A stretch of 64,000 nucleotides of DNA from positions 62,001 to 126,000 of the forward strand of contig NZ_NIQA01000009.1 in NCBI RefSeq assembly GCF_002236805.1, written 5' to 3'. The notes below the pieces were generated by a model. That model made no database searches, was not told where the DNA came from, and saw only the letters and a list, made by a program, of their open reading frames with translations. Numbering within the stretch: position 1 is the first letter of the stretch; each line of letters begins with the position of its first letter. The position numbers and the translations under genes are program-made. This document shows, piece after piece, positions 27,873-37,461 of the stretch. This DNA comes from Pusillimonas sp. T2 (GTDB lineage: Bacteria; Pseudomonadota; Gammaproteobacteria; Burkholderiales; Burkholderiaceae_B).

Positions 27873-28895
27873 ATGACTTCCCCGGTTGATGACCTGATTG
27901 TTCAGGCCCAAGAAGCATTTGCGCAGTCCGCTGATGTGACCGCGCTTGAAAACGCCAAAGCCCGCTTTTTAGGTAAGCAGGGCGCGCTGACGGCCATGAT
28001 GAAAAGCCTGGCCCAGCTCGAGCCCGAGCAGAAACGTGCCGAAGGGGCGCGTATTAATCAGCTAAAGCAACAGGTCGAAAGCCTGCTTGCCGCCCGGCGC
28101 GCCGAACTGGCACAAGCCGAGCTCGACAAGCGTCTGGCCGCAGAAACCATCGATGTCTCTTTACCCGGCCGTGGTGCCTCGGTGGGTGGTATACACCCGG
28201 TTATTCAAACCTGGCAGCGTGTCGAAGCTATTTTCCGTTCGATTGGTTTCGAAGTGGCCGACGGCCCCGAAATCGAAAACGACTGGACCAACTTCACCGC
28301 GCTTAATAACCCCGAAAATCACCCAGCGCGTTCCATGCAAGACACCTTTTATGTCGACATGAACGACGAACAAGGGTTGCCGTTCTTGTTGCGCACGCAT
28401 ACCAGCCCCATGCAGGTGCGTTACGCGCGCATGAACAAGCCGCCTATCAAGGTGATTGCGCCTGGCCGTACGTATCGTGTCGACAGTGACGCTACCCATT
28501 CGCCTATGTTTCATCAAGTCGAAGGGTTATGGGTTGCCGAGAACATCTCGTTCGCCGATCTCAAAGGCGTGTACACCAATTTTTTGCGTGCCTTCTTCGA
28601 AACCGACGACCTTTGTGTTCGCTTTCGCCCCTCGTTTTTCCCCTTTACCGAACCTTCAGCCGAGATCGACATGATGTTCACGTCCGGCCCCAATCAGGGC
28701 CGCTGGCTCGAAATCTCGGGTTCCGGGCAGGTGCATCCGCAGGTTATTCGCAACTTCGGTCTCGACCCCGAGCAATACATCGGCTTTGCTTTCGGTTCTG
28801 GTCTTGAGCGTCTGACCATGCTGCGCTATGGCGTAAACGATTTGCGTCAGTTTTACGAAGGTGACCTGCGCTTCCTGCGTCAGTTCAATCGCTAA
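27873..28895 (+). CDS. pheS: phenylalanyl-tRNA synthetase alpha subunit
   Basis: Catalytic subunit of the alpha2-beta2 enzyme. The 340 residues have the N-terminal coiled-coil tRNA-binding arm (1-90), then class II motifs: [17 protein letters not shown] near 105, [16 protein letters not shown] (motif 2 region) near 175, and the motif 3 region [18 protein letters not shown] near 305. Standard length, and followed by pheT. Confidence 0.97.
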   Translation: MTSPVDDLIVQAQEAFAQSADVTALENAKARFLGKQGALTAMMKSLAQLEPEQKRAEGARINQLKQQVESLLAARRAELAQAELDKRLAAETIDVSLPGRGASVGGIHPVIQTWQRVEAIFRSIGFEVADGPEIENDWTNFTALNNPENHPARSMQDTFYVDMNDEQGLPFLLRTHTSPMQVRYARMNKPPIKVIAPGRTYRVDSDATHSPMFHQVEGLWVAENISFADLKGVYTNFLRAFFETDDLCVRFRPSFFPFTEPSAEIDMMFTSGPNQGRWLEISGSGQVHPQVIRNFGLDPEQYIGFAFGSGLERLTMLRYGVNDLRQFYEGDLRFLRQFNR

Positions 28896-28921
28896 CCCGA
28901 ATACGGATCAGGTTTTTTATC

Positions 28922-31342
28922 ATGCTATTCCCAGAATCTTGGCTGCGTTCGTTCACCGACCCTGACCTGACGACCGACGCACTGTCGCACCAACTGACCA
29001 TGGCCGGCCTCGAGGTCGAAGAGACTCAGCCGGTAGCGCCGCCGTTCAGCGGTATTGTGGTTGCCCATATCACCGATATTGCACCTCATCCCGACGCCGA
29101 CAAGTTGCGCGTGTGCCAGGTCGACGATGGTTCGGGCACGCCGTTGCAAATTGTGTGCGGCGCCCCTAACGCAGCCGCCGGCCTCAAGGTACCGCTGGCC
29201 CGCATTGGCGCCGTCTTGCCTGGCGGCATGAAAATCGGCAAGGCCAAAATGCGCGGCGTCGAGTCGTTCGGCATGTTGTGTTCGGCACGCGAACTGGGTC
29301 TGTCGCAAGATCATGCGGGCTTGCTCGAACTGGCGGCTGATGCGCAGCCGGGTCAGTCGCTGCGCGACTTGCTCGACCTCGACGATACATTGTTCACGCT
29401 TAAGCTGACGCCTAACCGTGCCGACTGCTTGTCTATTTTGGGCGTGGCGCGCGAAGTGGCGGCACTTACCGGCGCCCCGTTGCGTCGTCCGCAGGTAACA
29501 CCTGTTCCCGTTACGCTGGCCGATCGCTTGCCGGTCGATGTTCAGGCCGCCGACTTGTGTGGTCGCTTTGCCGGTCGCGTTATTCGCGGTGTCAACGCGC
29601 GCGCCCAAACGCCGGCCTGGATGAAGTCTCGTCTCGAACGTGCGGGTCAGCGTTCTATTTCGGCATTGGTCGACATTTCGAACTACATCATGCTTGAACT
29701 GGGGCGCCCAACCCACGTGTTCGATCTTAAAACCATCAGTCAGGGGCTGACCGTACGTTGGGCACGCGAGGGTGAAACCCTTAAGTTGCTGAACGAGCAA
29801 ACTGTTAGCCTACAACCGGACGTGGGTGTGATTGCCAGTGGCGACCAGCTTGAAAGTCTGGCCGGGATTATGGGCGGTGATGCCAGCGCCGTAACGCTCG
29901 ACACCACCGACATTTATCTGGAAGGCGCTTTCTGGTGGCCCGAGGCCATCATGGGCCGCGCCCGCCGGTTCAAGTTCAGTTCCGAAGCCAGCCATCGTTT
30001 CGAGCGTGGCGTCGACTTTGCCAATATTCCTGAAGATCTCGAGGTCATGACACGCATGATCGTCGATATTTGCGGCGGTGAGGTTGGCCCGCTCGACGAT
30101 CAGATTCTGAACCTGCCTTCGCGCAACCCCGTCGAGTTGCGTCTCGATCGCTGCCGGCGCGTGCTGGGCATCGACGTGTCCCAATCGCAAGTTGAAGATA
30201 TTTTCTCGCGACTGAACTTGCCTTTCGAAGTCAGCGGTAATGTATTCCGTGTGTCGCCACCGTCCTATCGTTTCGATCTCTCCATTGAAGAAGATCTGAT
30301 CGAAGAAGTTGCGCGTGTCTACGGTTTCGAGCAAATTCCAGATGTTGCCCCGATGGCGCCTGCCGTCATGACGGCCGCCCCCGAGGCCCGCCACGGCCCG
30401 CATTTGTTGCGCGAGCGTATTGCGGCGCGCGACTACCAGGAAGTCATCAACTTTTCATTTGTTGAAGAGACGTGGGAACACAACTACGCGGGTAATACCG
30501 ATCCTATTCGATTGCTGAATCCGATCGCCAGTCAGTTGGCCGTGATGCGCTCCAGTCTGATCGGGGGCTTGTTGGCCAATATCCGCCATAACGCCAATCG
30601 TAAGCAGTCGCGCGTCCGAGTGTTCGAGCTGGGCCGGGTTTTTGCGCGCGACGCCGCCGTGTCCGACGGCGACCTCACCGTCAAGGGTGTGAACCAGCCG
30701 CAGCGTCTGGCAGTCGCTGCTTGGGGCCCGGCCGCGCCCGAGCAGTGGGGCGTGCCGGTTCGGCAGGTCGATTTCTACGACGTAAAAAGCGATCTCGAAG
30801 CTTTGCTGGGCACTCGTGCCGCGACGCTGGTTTGCGAGGCCGCCGAACACCCCGCGCTTCACCCTGGTCGGGCAGCCCGGTTGGTACTCGACGGCAAGCC
30901 CATCGGCTGGTTGGGTGAGGTGCATCCTCGCTGGGTTCAACAGCTCGAACTGGCGCACGCGCCTGTAGTCTTTGAGGTCGATGTCGAGGCCATTTCAGTA
31001 AGTCCCATGCCCGCGCCGACTGAGCTGTCGCGTCAGCCTATCGTCATTCGCGATCTGGCCGTTTGGATTGGGGCCGGCGTGGCTTACGGCGACTTGTTGC
31101 ACACCTTGCGTCAAGCTATTTCGGCCGATCCAAAACTGGCTATTGTCAAAGACATTCGCCTGTTTGACGTCTGGCGTGATAAAAACGCAGTACAGGCCGG
31201 GCAGTCGCCCGAAACCAGTCTGGCTTTGCGTTTCTGGTTGCAAGATGCCGATGTCACGCTCGACGACGCACAGGTCGAGGCATGTATGGCCACGTTGCTC
31301 GACGCATTGGTCAAGGTTCACGGCGTTCGTCAACGCGCTTAA
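28922..31342 (+). CDS. pheT: phenylalanyl-tRNA synthetase beta subunit
   Basis: Editing and tRNA-binding subunit of 806 residues. Domains in order are an EMAP/OB-fold tRNA-binding domain ([15 protein letters not shown] near residue 60), the B3/4 editing domain, B5 domains, a catalytic-like core ([20 protein letters not shown]) and a C-terminal anticodon-binding FDX-ACB domain ([20 protein letters not shown]). It follows pheS after 26 bases. ihfA begins 14 bases after its stop. Confidence 0.97.
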   Translation: MLFPESWLRSFTDPDLTTDALSHQLTMAGLEVEETQPVAPPFSGIVVAHITDIAPHPDADKLRVCQVDDGSGTPLQIVCGAPNAAAGLKVPLARIGAVLPGGMKIGKAKMRGVESFGMLCSARELGLSQDHAGLLELAADAQPGQSLRDLLDLDDTLFTLKLTPNRADCLSILGVAREVAALTGAPLRRPQVTPVPVTLADRLPVDVQAADLCGRFAGRVIRGVNARAQTPAWMKSRLERAGQRSISALVDISNYIMLELGRPTHVFDLKTISQGLTVRWAREGETLKLLNEQTVSLQPDVGVIASGDQLESLAGIMGGDASAVTLDTTDIYLEGAFWWPEAIMGRARRFKFSSEASHRFERGVDFANIPEDLEVMTRMIVDICGGEVGPLDDQILNLPSRNPVELRLDRCRRVLGIDVSQSQVEDIFSRLNLPFEVSGNVFRVSPPSYRFDLSIEEDLIEEVARVYGFEQIPDVAPMAPAVMTAAPEARHGPHLLRERIAARDYQEVINFSFVEETWEHNYAGNTDPIRLLNPIASQLAVMRSSLIGGLLANIRHNANRKQSRVRVFELGRVFARDAAVSDGDLTVKGVNQPQRLAVAAWGPAAPEQWGVPVRQVDFYDVKSDLEALLGTRAATLVCEAAEHPALHPGRAARLVLDGKPIGWLGEVHPRWVQQLELAHAPVVFEVDVEAISVSPMPAPTELSRQPIVIRDLAVWIGAGVAYGDLLHTLRQAISADPKLAIVKDIRLFDVWRDKNAVQAGQSPETSLALRFWLQDADVTLDDAQVEACMATLLDALVKVHGVRQRA

Positions 31343-31356
31343 TTAGGGGTACCCAT

Positions 31357-31686
31357 ATGGTCCAGGAAACACGTACGCTGACCAAAGCAGAACTTGCCGA
31401 ACTTCTGTTCGACCGCGTAGGGTTGAACAAGCGCGAAGCCAAAGATCTAGTCGATACTTTTTTTGAAGAAATCCGCGATGCGCTGGCGCGCGGCGTCGAG
31501 GTCAAATTGTCGGGCTTTGGTAATTTCCAGGTGCGCGACAAGCCGCCGCGCCCGGGGCGCAACCCGAAAACCGGCGAGGTGATTCCGATCGAGGCCCGGC
31601 GCGTGGTGACGTTTCATGCCAGCCAGAAGCTTAAAAGCGCCGTCGAGCAGGCCGTACCGGTGCCGGCCGACGTCTCGTCCAATTGA
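31357..31686 (+). CDS. ihfA: integration host factor subunit alpha
   Basis: DNA-bending nucleoid protein that pairs with IhfB. The 109 residues contain [40 protein letters not shown] and the DNA-binding arm [14 protein letters not shown]. The ATG at 31357 follows AGGGG and gives the standard N-terminus; the longer frame overlaps pheT. IHF commonly assists sigma-54 promoters such as the one found here before glnK. Confidence 0.96.
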   Translation: MVQETRTLTKAELAELLFDRVGLNKREAKDLVDTFFEEIRDALARGVEVKLSGFGNFQVRDKPPRPGRNPKTGEVIPIEARRVVTFHASQKLKSAVEQAVPVPADVSSN

Positions 31687-31688
31687 AT

Positions 31689-31716
31689 TTGAGTTCTGTC
31701 CTGCGTTTGTTATTAT
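31689..31716 (+). promoter_or_regulatory. candidate promoter of the MerR-family gene
   Basis: TTGAGT (31689-31694), 16 bases, TATTAT (31711-31716), 50 bases before the next ATG. A small inverted repeat GCGTT/AACGC (31703-31723) surrounds the -10. Confidence 0.35.
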
Positions 31717-31765
31717 CGAACGCCTGAATTGAGTTTACCTTTCCCAATAGGTCAGACCCTCGCCC

Positions 31766-32158
31766 ATGACTACGAACGAACCGTCCGTCATTTTGCCGCC
31801 GATCCCCGCCAAGCGTTACTTCACGATTGGTGAGGTCAGCGACCTGTGTTGCGTCAAACCCCATGTTTTGCGTTACTGGGAGCAAGAGTTCACACAACTC
31901 AAGCCGGTCAAGCGACGCGGTAACCGTCGCTATTACCAGCACCACGAAGTTTTGCTCATTCGTCGCATTCGCGACTTGCTCTACGAGCAAGGTTTCACCA
32001 TTAGCGGTGCGCGCAATCGTTTGGGTGACGCCCGCGACGTACCCCACGACCAAGATGCGGCCGTCCGGCTGACAGGTGCCGAGTTTCAGGCGCTGCGGTC
32101 CGAGCTTTCCGATATCCGCGACGCCCTGGCCGAGGCGCTCGACGGCACCAGCCGATAA
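31766..32158 (+). CDS. MerR-family transcriptional regulator (ihfA-linked type)
   Basis: The 130 residues carry an N-terminal MerR helix-turn-helix: RYFTIGEVSDLCCVKPHVLR, YWEQEFTQLKPVKRRGNRR and YYQHHEVLLIRRIRDLLYEQ. A short C-terminal helix follows. There are no metal-binding cysteines in the C-terminal part, so it is not a metal sensor of the MerR/CueR kind. This type is regularly found directly after ihfA in proteobacteria. Its target is unknown. Its stop overlaps the next start (TAATG). Confidence 0.88.
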   Translation: MTTNEPSVILPPIPAKRYFTIGEVSDLCCVKPHVLRYWEQEFTQLKPVKRRGNRRYYQHHEVLLIRRIRDLLYEQGFTISGARNRLGDARDVPHDQDAAVRLTGAEFQALRSELSDIRDALAEALDGTSR

Positions 32159-32958
32159 TGCGCTTGCAGGCGCTGCACGCACTTTGTCTAGACGACCCAA
32201 CGCAAAAAGTTGCTGCAGTACAAACCCTTCAGGCGGCGCTTGCCCAAGGCATCGATACCCAGGTTCAACTGGCGGCCACGGCCGCTATTCCGGGGCGGCC
32301 GGCCAAGCCCGAGCTGGTCGGTCCATTCAAGGTTAAACAGCGTTCGCCGCACAGCCCGCAAGGCTTGGCAGCGCTTATTCACGCCCTGGCCCATATCGAA
32401 TTCAACGCTATCAATCTGGCGCTAGACATCATCTGGCGATTTGCCGGGATGCCGGTTGCGTTCTATGTGGATTGGTTAAGGGTCGCGCGCGAAGAGGCCT
32501 ACCACTTTGGGTTGTTGAGTGCCCACTTGCAGTCGATGGGGTACGCCTATGGCGACTTTCCGGCCCATGACGGGTTGTGGGATATGGCCGAACGAACGTC
32601 GGCCGATTTGCTGGGGCGTCTGGCTCTGGTTCCCCGCACCCTAGAGGCGCGAGGGCTGGACGCGTCGCCGCCAGTACGCGCCAAGTTGCAGGCTGCCGGT
32701 GACGCTACCGGGGCCGGCATCATCGACATTATTTTGCGCGACGAAATTACCCACGTAGCCATTGGCAACCAGTGGTACCGCTATTTGTGCGACCAGCGCG
32801 GGTTAGACCCCGTGGCGCATTACGCTGTTTTGGCTAAACAGTATCGTGCGCCCCGGCTTAAAGGGCCATTTAATCTGGACGCACGTCGTGCTGCCGGGTT
32901 CACCCAGGCTGAGCTTGAGGCGCTGCAGGCGCAAGATCAGGCCCCGGCAACGTCGTAA
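32158..32958 (+). CDS. DUF455 ferritin-like protein
   Basis: The 266 residues fit the DUF455 family, with carboxylate and histidine ligands expected of a di-iron ferritin-like fold. Visible motifs are IHALAHIEFNAINLALDI, the AREEAYHFGLLSAHL helix, YGDFPAHDGLWDMAERT, RTLEARGLDAS and RDEITHVAIGNQWYRYLC. Related MiaE-like proteins are tRNA hydroxylases, but the reaction of this group is not established. It is translationally linked to the MerR-type gene. Its last 59 bases overlap tail-to-tail with the sigma/anti-sigma fusion gene. Confidence 0.88.
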   Translation: MRLQALHALCLDDPTQKVAAVQTLQAALAQGIDTQVQLAATAAIPGRPAKPELVGPFKVKQRSPHSPQGLAALIHALAHIEFNAINLALDIIWRFAGMPVAFYVDWLRVAREEAYHFGLLSAHLQSMGYAYGDFPAHDGLWDMAERTSADLLGRLALVPRTLEARGLDASPPVRAKLQAAGDATGAGIIDIILRDEITHVAIGNQWYRYLCDQRGLDPVAHYAVLAKQYRAPRLKGPFNLDARRAAGFTQAELEALQAQDQAPATS

Positions 32959-34537
32959 TAACCGCCTGACCAATAAACAAAACGGTACCGTCGGGCTGGG
33001 CGTTGCTGCTTCGGCTGGTGTCTTCCAGCGTAATTTCAAACAATTGATTGTTGGTCAGCATTGTGTTTGCCGGCAGGGTAACGTTATTTTTGGTGCCGTC
33101 ATTCAACCACCCTAAAAACGTCGCTTCGGCTTGTGCCGGGGCGCGTGTCCAGAGTGCCAGGCCTTTACCTGCCTCGTTGTCGCTGCTGATCAGAGACTCA
33201 AGTTTGAGTGTATGGCTAGCCGGACGGGTGACTACCCAGCCAGGGGTCGAGGTGCTGCCGGGGGGTTGGAGTATGGCGATGAACAGCGTTTCGGGTTGGG
33301 GTGGGGCAGCAGGTACAGTGGGTTCGGGTGTGGATGCCGTCATGAAGATGCCGGTGCTGGCCGAAACGTAACCCAGCGCCGCGCCAATCAGTAAGGTTGC
33401 AAGCAAAATAGCGGGTTTGCTACGAGGCTTATTGCGTGCGCTTCGCTGAATGCCTGCACCTGGTCCGGTCGTTTTAAGCGTACCGGCTACCGCGTTAGAC
33501 GCTGCGGCAGATGACGCTGCCGAAGCATTTGCCGGCGCATGCGAGGTATTGGCGTCAGAAGACAAGTTTGGTGTTTGCGCTGGGGCATTGCCCCGGCTGG
33601 ACGCGGGCGCTGTGTTTGCTGACGTGATGGTGTGGCTTGCGCCTTTGGGCGAGGCCGTCGTGGCAAAGGCGCCTGTTTTAGCGGCCGATGCGCCCGGTGT
33701 ACTGGCGGCAGATGCAGTGGCTGCGGAGGCTGCCGGTGCCGGTGTTTCGGGGCGGGCCAAAGGTTGTATGTCGGGGTCAATACGGGGCAGGCCAAGTGTT
33801 TTTTGAACACGCCCATAGATGACCGGATCCGGGATGACCGGCGTCAACCGATCGGCCAGCGCCAGCAAGACAGTTTCCCAATGCAGCGCCTGCTGCACGG
33901 CGTCGTCATTTTTACTGATAAGCTCCCGGGCGTTTTGTTCTTCGTGATCTTGCAAAGTGCCCAGGGTGTATTGCGCAATGGCAAGACGCTGGGCCTGGGG
34001 AAGGGGCCCCCCATAGGCCGTCTTTTTTTCCAGATACTGCAAGGCCTGATTCAGGAGCTGCCTGATTTCATGCTCGGGCTGTTCGAGCACGCGCGTTATT
34101 TGTGCGGTGTGCAGTCCTTTGTAGTAGGCCAGGCCCAGAGCATCTGCGGCTAGGGGTTCGACGCGTTCAAGCCCGTCGTGCAAGTCTTCGTGCATCAGTC
34201 GGGTGTTGTCGTCGAGCCAGGTATGCAACTGATTGATGCGTGCCGTGTCGATCGGTACTGGGTTGTGCCGTAGTTCACGCATCAGGCGGTAACGCAAGAT
34301 GCTGTATATCCAGGCGCGCGCGCTGCCTGCCGACGGGTCGAACTGGTCGGCATGTTTCCAGACCATGACGCAAACATCGTGAAGGGCTTGTTGCGCTTTG
34401 CCGTGGTCTTCAAGCACCTGATCGGCAAGCGCCAGCATGACGGCTGCTTCCTGCTGGTACAACGAAGACAATGCCTGGGCATTACCCTGCCCGCACTGTA
34501 TCAGCGTGTGGTTGTAATTGAAGTGGCTGACCGCCAT
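32900..34537 (-). CDS. ECF sigma factor fused to RskA-type transmembrane anti-sigma factor
   Basis: One uninterrupted 545-residue frame with two normally separate proteins. Residues 25-92 read as sigma-70 region 2 (AQQALHDVCVMVWKHADQFD, then GSARAWIYSILRYRLMRELR). Residues 120-172 read as region 4 (RVEPLAADALGLAYYKGLHT onward). Residues 183-250 match the RskA-type anti-sigma N-terminal domain (IAQYTLGTLQDHEEQNAREL, LHWETVLLALADRLTPVIPD). An Ala/Ser/Thr-rich linker (262-370), one membrane helix (374-394) and a periplasmic RskA C-terminal domain (LALWTRAPAQAEATFLGWLN, ending DGTVLFIGQAV) follow. The expected topology tethers the sigma domain at the inner membrane, perhaps freed by proteolysis. 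The sigma regions are divergent and may be weak or inactive. It is divergent from the Atm1-type exporter. Confidence 0.82.
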   Translation of the reverse strand: MAVSHFNYNHTLIQCGQGNAQALSSLYQQEAAVMLALADQVLEDHGKAQQALHDVCVMVWKHADQFDPSAGSARAWIYSILRYRLMRELRHNPVPIDTARINQLHTWLDDNTRLMHEDLHDGLERVEPLAADALGLAYYKGLHTAQITRVLEQPEHEIRQLLNQALQYLEKKTAYGGPLPQAQRLAIAQYTLGTLQDHEEQNARELISKNDDAVQQALHWETVLLALADRLTPVIPDPVIYGRVQKTLGLPRIDPDIQPLARPETPAPAASAATASAASTPGASAAKTGAFATTASPKGASHTITSANTAPASSRGNAPAQTPNLSSDANTSHAPANASAASSAAASNAVAGTLKTTGPGAGIQRSARNKPRSKPAILLATLLIGAALGYVSASTGIFMTASTPEPTVPAAPPQPETLFIAILQPPGSTSTPGWVVTRPASHTLKLESLISSDNEAGKGLALWTRAPAQAEATFLGWLNDGTKNNVTLPANTMLTNNQLFEITLEDTSRSSNAQPDGTVLFIGQAVITTLPGPDLAPAAPQAQPG

Positions 34538-34573
34538 GAGACCTCTGTTTGTTTCGGGTTCAAGAATGTGCAG

Positions 34574-34602
34574 TTGATAATTGTATGCGGGCTTGGCATA
34601 AA
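34574..34602 (+). promoter_or_regulatory. candidate promoter of the ABC exporter gene
   Basis: TTGATA (34574-34579), 17 bases, CATAAA (34597-34602), about 105 bases before the chosen ATG, in the region divergent from the sigma/anti-sigma fusion. Confidence 0.4.
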
Positions 34603-34707
34603 AAATGAGCCTGCGGCATGCGTTCTGTACAAACAGGCAAGGACTTTCGCCCCGGCGTAAAATGGGGCCCCGTCTATCAGGCGTCTTTATACGCCGTACT
34701 CCATGCC

Positions 34708-36498
34708 ATGAGATTTTCTGCCCGAGGCCCGGCGCCTGCCGACCGTAACGACATCCAGACCCTCAAGTCGCTGCTGCCCTATGTATGGCAGTTTAAATGG
34801 CGGGTGTTGCTGGCCATGGGTTGCCTGGTGGCCGCCAAGGTGGCCAGCGTTACGTTGCCGCTCTACCTGAAAGATCTGGTTGATCAGCTCAGCGTGCCGC
34901 AAACGCTTATGGTGCTGCCGGTCGCGGCATTGCTGGGGTATGGGTTTGCCCGGTTGGCCACCAGTGTGTTTGGCGAACTGCGCGATGCACTGTTTGCGCG
35001 GGTAACCCAAGGCTCGATCCGCACCATTGCGACCCGGCTTTATCAGCATCTGTTTACCTTGTCGATGCGATTTCATTTGCAACGCCAAACAGGCGGGCTG
35101 AGTCGAGATATCGAGCGTGGTACCAAAGGCATTGGTTTCTTACTCAATTTCACGGTCTTCAATATTTTGCCGACCTTGCTTGAAATCGGCATGGTGGCGA
35201 TCATTTTGTTCTGGCGTTATGACTTCTGGTTTGCCGTCATTACCCTGGGCACCATCGCGGCCTACATCATCTTTACGCTGGTGGTCACCGAGAAGCGTAT
35301 GGTGTATCGGCGCAGCATGAACGATCTGGACAGCAAGGCCAACAGTAAGGCTATCGATGCGCTCATCAACTATGAAACTGTTAAGTACTTTGGCAACGAG
35401 CGCTACGAGCTTAATCGCTACGACAGCAATCTGGGCAAGTGGGTTGATTCGGCCGTAAAGAATCAGGTGTCGCTCAATTTCCTGAACATGGGGCAGGGCG
35501 TCATCATCACGGTGGGCATTACCCTGTTACTGTGGTTGTCGGCCAAGGGCGTGGTGGCGCAAACCATGACAGTAGGCGATGTGGTTCTGGTGTCGGCGTA
35601 TTTAACCCAGCTTTATGCACCGCTTAATTTTCTGGGCTTTGTCTATCGTGAAATCAAGCATGCTCTGGCCGATATGGAGCGCATGTTTGGTCTGATGGCG
35701 CAAGATCGCGAAGTGGCCGACGCGCCCGATGCCAGGCCCCTGAGTACGCGTCAGGCCGAAATTCGTTTCGAGAACGTGGATTTTTCGTACGAATCGAACC
35801 GGCAAATTTTGTTTGGGGTCTCGTTTACTATTCCAGCGGGCAAAACATTAGCGGTTGTGGGCGCCTCGGGCGCAGGTAAGTCAACGCTGTCCCGATTGCT
35901 TTTCAGGTTTTATGACGTAACCGGCGGCGTTATTAAGGTCAATGGCACCGATATCCGCCAACTGACGCAAGACAGCCTGCGCCAGCATATCGGTATCGTG
36001 CCGCAAGATACCGTGCTGTTCAATGACACCATTGGCTACAACATTGCTTACGGCAACCCCAATGCCACGCAGGAACAAATTGTGCAGGCTGCCAAGGCCG
36101 CCCGCATACACGATTTTGTTTCGCGATTGCCCGATGGTTACGACACCCAGGTGGGTGAGCGCGGCCTGAAGTTGTCGGGCGGCGAAAAGCAGCGGGTGGC
36201 GATTGCACGTACGCTGCTTAAAAACCCGCCAATTCTTATTCTCGACGAAGCCACCAGTGCGCTCGACACCCAGACCGAAAAGGCCATTCAGGACGAACTA
36301 GGCGAAATTTCGCGTGATCGCACCACGCTGATTATTGCTCATCGCTTGTCGACAGTTGCCGACGCCGATGAAATACTGGTGATGGATCATGGTCGGGTAA
36401 TTGAGCAGGGAACACACCGACAACTATTGGCGCAGAACGGGCGTTATGCGCAAATGTGGGCGCTGCAGCAGGCTGAAAGCCCGGAGGCCCCCATTTGA
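34708..36498 (+). CDS. Atm1/HMT-type ABC exporter (fused membrane and ATPase domains)
   Basis: Half-transporter of 596 residues that dimerises in the inner membrane. The N-terminal six-helix domain carries SMRFHLQRQTGGLSRDIERG, typical of the Atm1/ABCB7 group that exports glutathione-linked sulfur or metal compounds. The ATPase has Walker A VVGASGAGKSTLSRLLFRF, the signature KLSGGEKQRVAIARTLLKN, Walker B ILILDEATSALD and the H-loop IIAHRLSTVADADEIL. The ATG at 34708 (MRFSARGPAPADRND) is preferred; a longer frame begins at 34618. Substrate is inferred from family only. Confidence 0.9.
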   Translation: MRFSARGPAPADRNDIQTLKSLLPYVWQFKWRVLLAMGCLVAAKVASVTLPLYLKDLVDQLSVPQTLMVLPVAALLGYGFARLATSVFGELRDALFARVTQGSIRTIATRLYQHLFTLSMRFHLQRQTGGLSRDIERGTKGIGFLLNFTVFNILPTLLEIGMVAIILFWRYDFWFAVITLGTIAAYIIFTLVVTEKRMVYRRSMNDLDSKANSKAIDALINYETVKYFGNERYELNRYDSNLGKWVDSAVKNQVSLNFLNMGQGVIITVGITLLLWLSAKGVVAQTMTVGDVVLVSAYLTQLYAPLNFLGFVYREIKHALADMERMFGLMAQDREVADAPDARPLSTRQAEIRFENVDFSYESNRQILFGVSFTIPAGKTLAVVGASGAGKSTLSRLLFRFYDVTGGVIKVNGTDIRQLTQDSLRQHIGIVPQDTVLFNDTIGYNIAYGNPNATQEQIVQAAKAARIHDFVSRLPDGYDTQVGERGLKLSGGEKQRVAIARTLLKNPPILILDEATSALDTQTEKAIQDELGEISRDRTTLIIAHRLSTVADADEILVMDHGRVIEQGTHRQLLAQNGRYAQMWALQQAESPEAPI

Positions 36499-36504
36499 TT
36501 GTTG

Positions 36505-37317
36505 TCATCGGTTACAGTTGACCGACCCGGGGTCGGCATCGCCCCCCATGCAGGCCCAGCCCAGCTTTGCGCCACGCGACACAGCGGCATACACCGCCGC
36601 GTTGCGATTGTGGACATCAAGCCGCTGATACAGGGTTTCGGTGTGCGCTTTGGCCGTGGCCACCGAAATATTCAGGCACCGCCCAACGGTTTTCATGGGG
36701 TACCCACGGGCTAGCAAAACGAGCACTTCGTATTGGCGGGGCGTCAGACCCAACATTTCGTGTTCGGCCATTTCTTTTTTGGGTGGTGCTTTGGGTGGTG
36801 GTGAGGTTTCGGCCACCGGCGGCCAGCGTGGCGGCGTATATGGGCGCATCAGGTCGTCGGTTGTCGCGGCGCTGGCAGGCAGGGTATTGGATACGGCTGC
36901 CGGCGTGGTTGCCTGCGACGCGATAGGGGGGGCAGATATCGGCGGAAAGCATTTCCCGCCCGCCAATACCAGGCGAACTGCCGCCAGAAGCATTTCGGGC
37001 GCACAGCTGATGCATAAATAACCGGCCAGACGCCCCGAGAGGGCGGCCAATTGGGCCGGCATAACTTTCTCTTCGCCCATGGCAATGATGGAGACCGGTT
37101 TGAACGCGGCCTCGACGGCGGCCACCTGACGCGCGATTTCGTCGGGGTTATACAGTGACAGCAAGACCAGATCGGTGGCCCACTGGGTTTGCGGCTGTGC
37201 CGAAACCAACGGATAGTCTTGGCTTTGCAGTGTAACGTCAGGGCCCAGGTCGGCCAGAAGTTGTACCAGGCCAAGCCGGAGTAACGCATGGGGCTCGATG
37301 ATCATGATGTTTGCCAT
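36505..37317 (-). CDS. CsgD-like LuxR-family regulator with degenerate receiver domain
   Basis: The 270 residues have an N-terminal receiver-like domain (MANIMIIEPHALLRLGLVQL). It lacks the acidic pair and the phospho-aspartate (the equivalent stretch reads DLVLLSL), so it is probably not phosphorylated. A Pro/Ala-rich linker follows, then a LuxR helix-turn-helix (LGLTPRQYEVLVLLARGYPM, NISVATAKAHTETLYQRLDV). This layout resembles CsgD, the curli master regulator. It is the last gene on the curli side of the matrix island, with its own promoter. Control of csg and pga is inferred from position. Confidence 0.78.
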   Translation of the reverse strand: MANIMIIEPHALLRLGLVQLLADLGPDVTLQSQDYPLVSAQPQTQWATDLVLLSLYNPDEIARQVAAVEAAFKPVSIIAMGEEKVMPAQLAALSGRLAGYLCISCAPEMLLAAVRLVLAGGKCFPPISAPPIASQATTPAAVSNTLPASAATTDDLMRPYTPPRWPPVAETSPPPKAPPKKEMAEHEMLGLTPRQYEVLVLLARGYPMKTVGRCLNISVATAKAHTETLYQRLDVHNRNAAVYAAVSRGAKLGWACMGGDADPGSVNCNR

Positions 37318-37381
37318 TTCTACATCCTTCGAATGATGTCGGCAGCTTGTCTATGGCACCCGGGGTATGCAACGTATTGCA

Positions 37382-37410
37382 ATAGTAATAACGGTTGCCG
37401 ACAGGGTCAA
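37382..37410 (-). promoter_or_regulatory. promoter of the CsgD-like regulator gene
   Basis: On the minus strand TTGACC (plus 37405-37410), 17 bases, TACTAT (plus 37382-37387), 65 bases before the start codon. A perfect inverted repeat TGTCGGCA (37337-37344) / TGCCGACA (37396-37403) has one arm in the promoter spacer and one in the leader, which could be an operator. The surrounding DNA (37415-37461) is strongly AT-rich. Confidence 0.6.
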
Positions 37411-37461
37411 TAAAGATTCCGTTTAAATATTTCTTTCAATTTTCTGATTTAAATAGTTTTT

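Noticed and set aside
28925-29800. 291-residue minus-strand frame inside pheT
   Set aside because: Shadow frame without recognisable domains.
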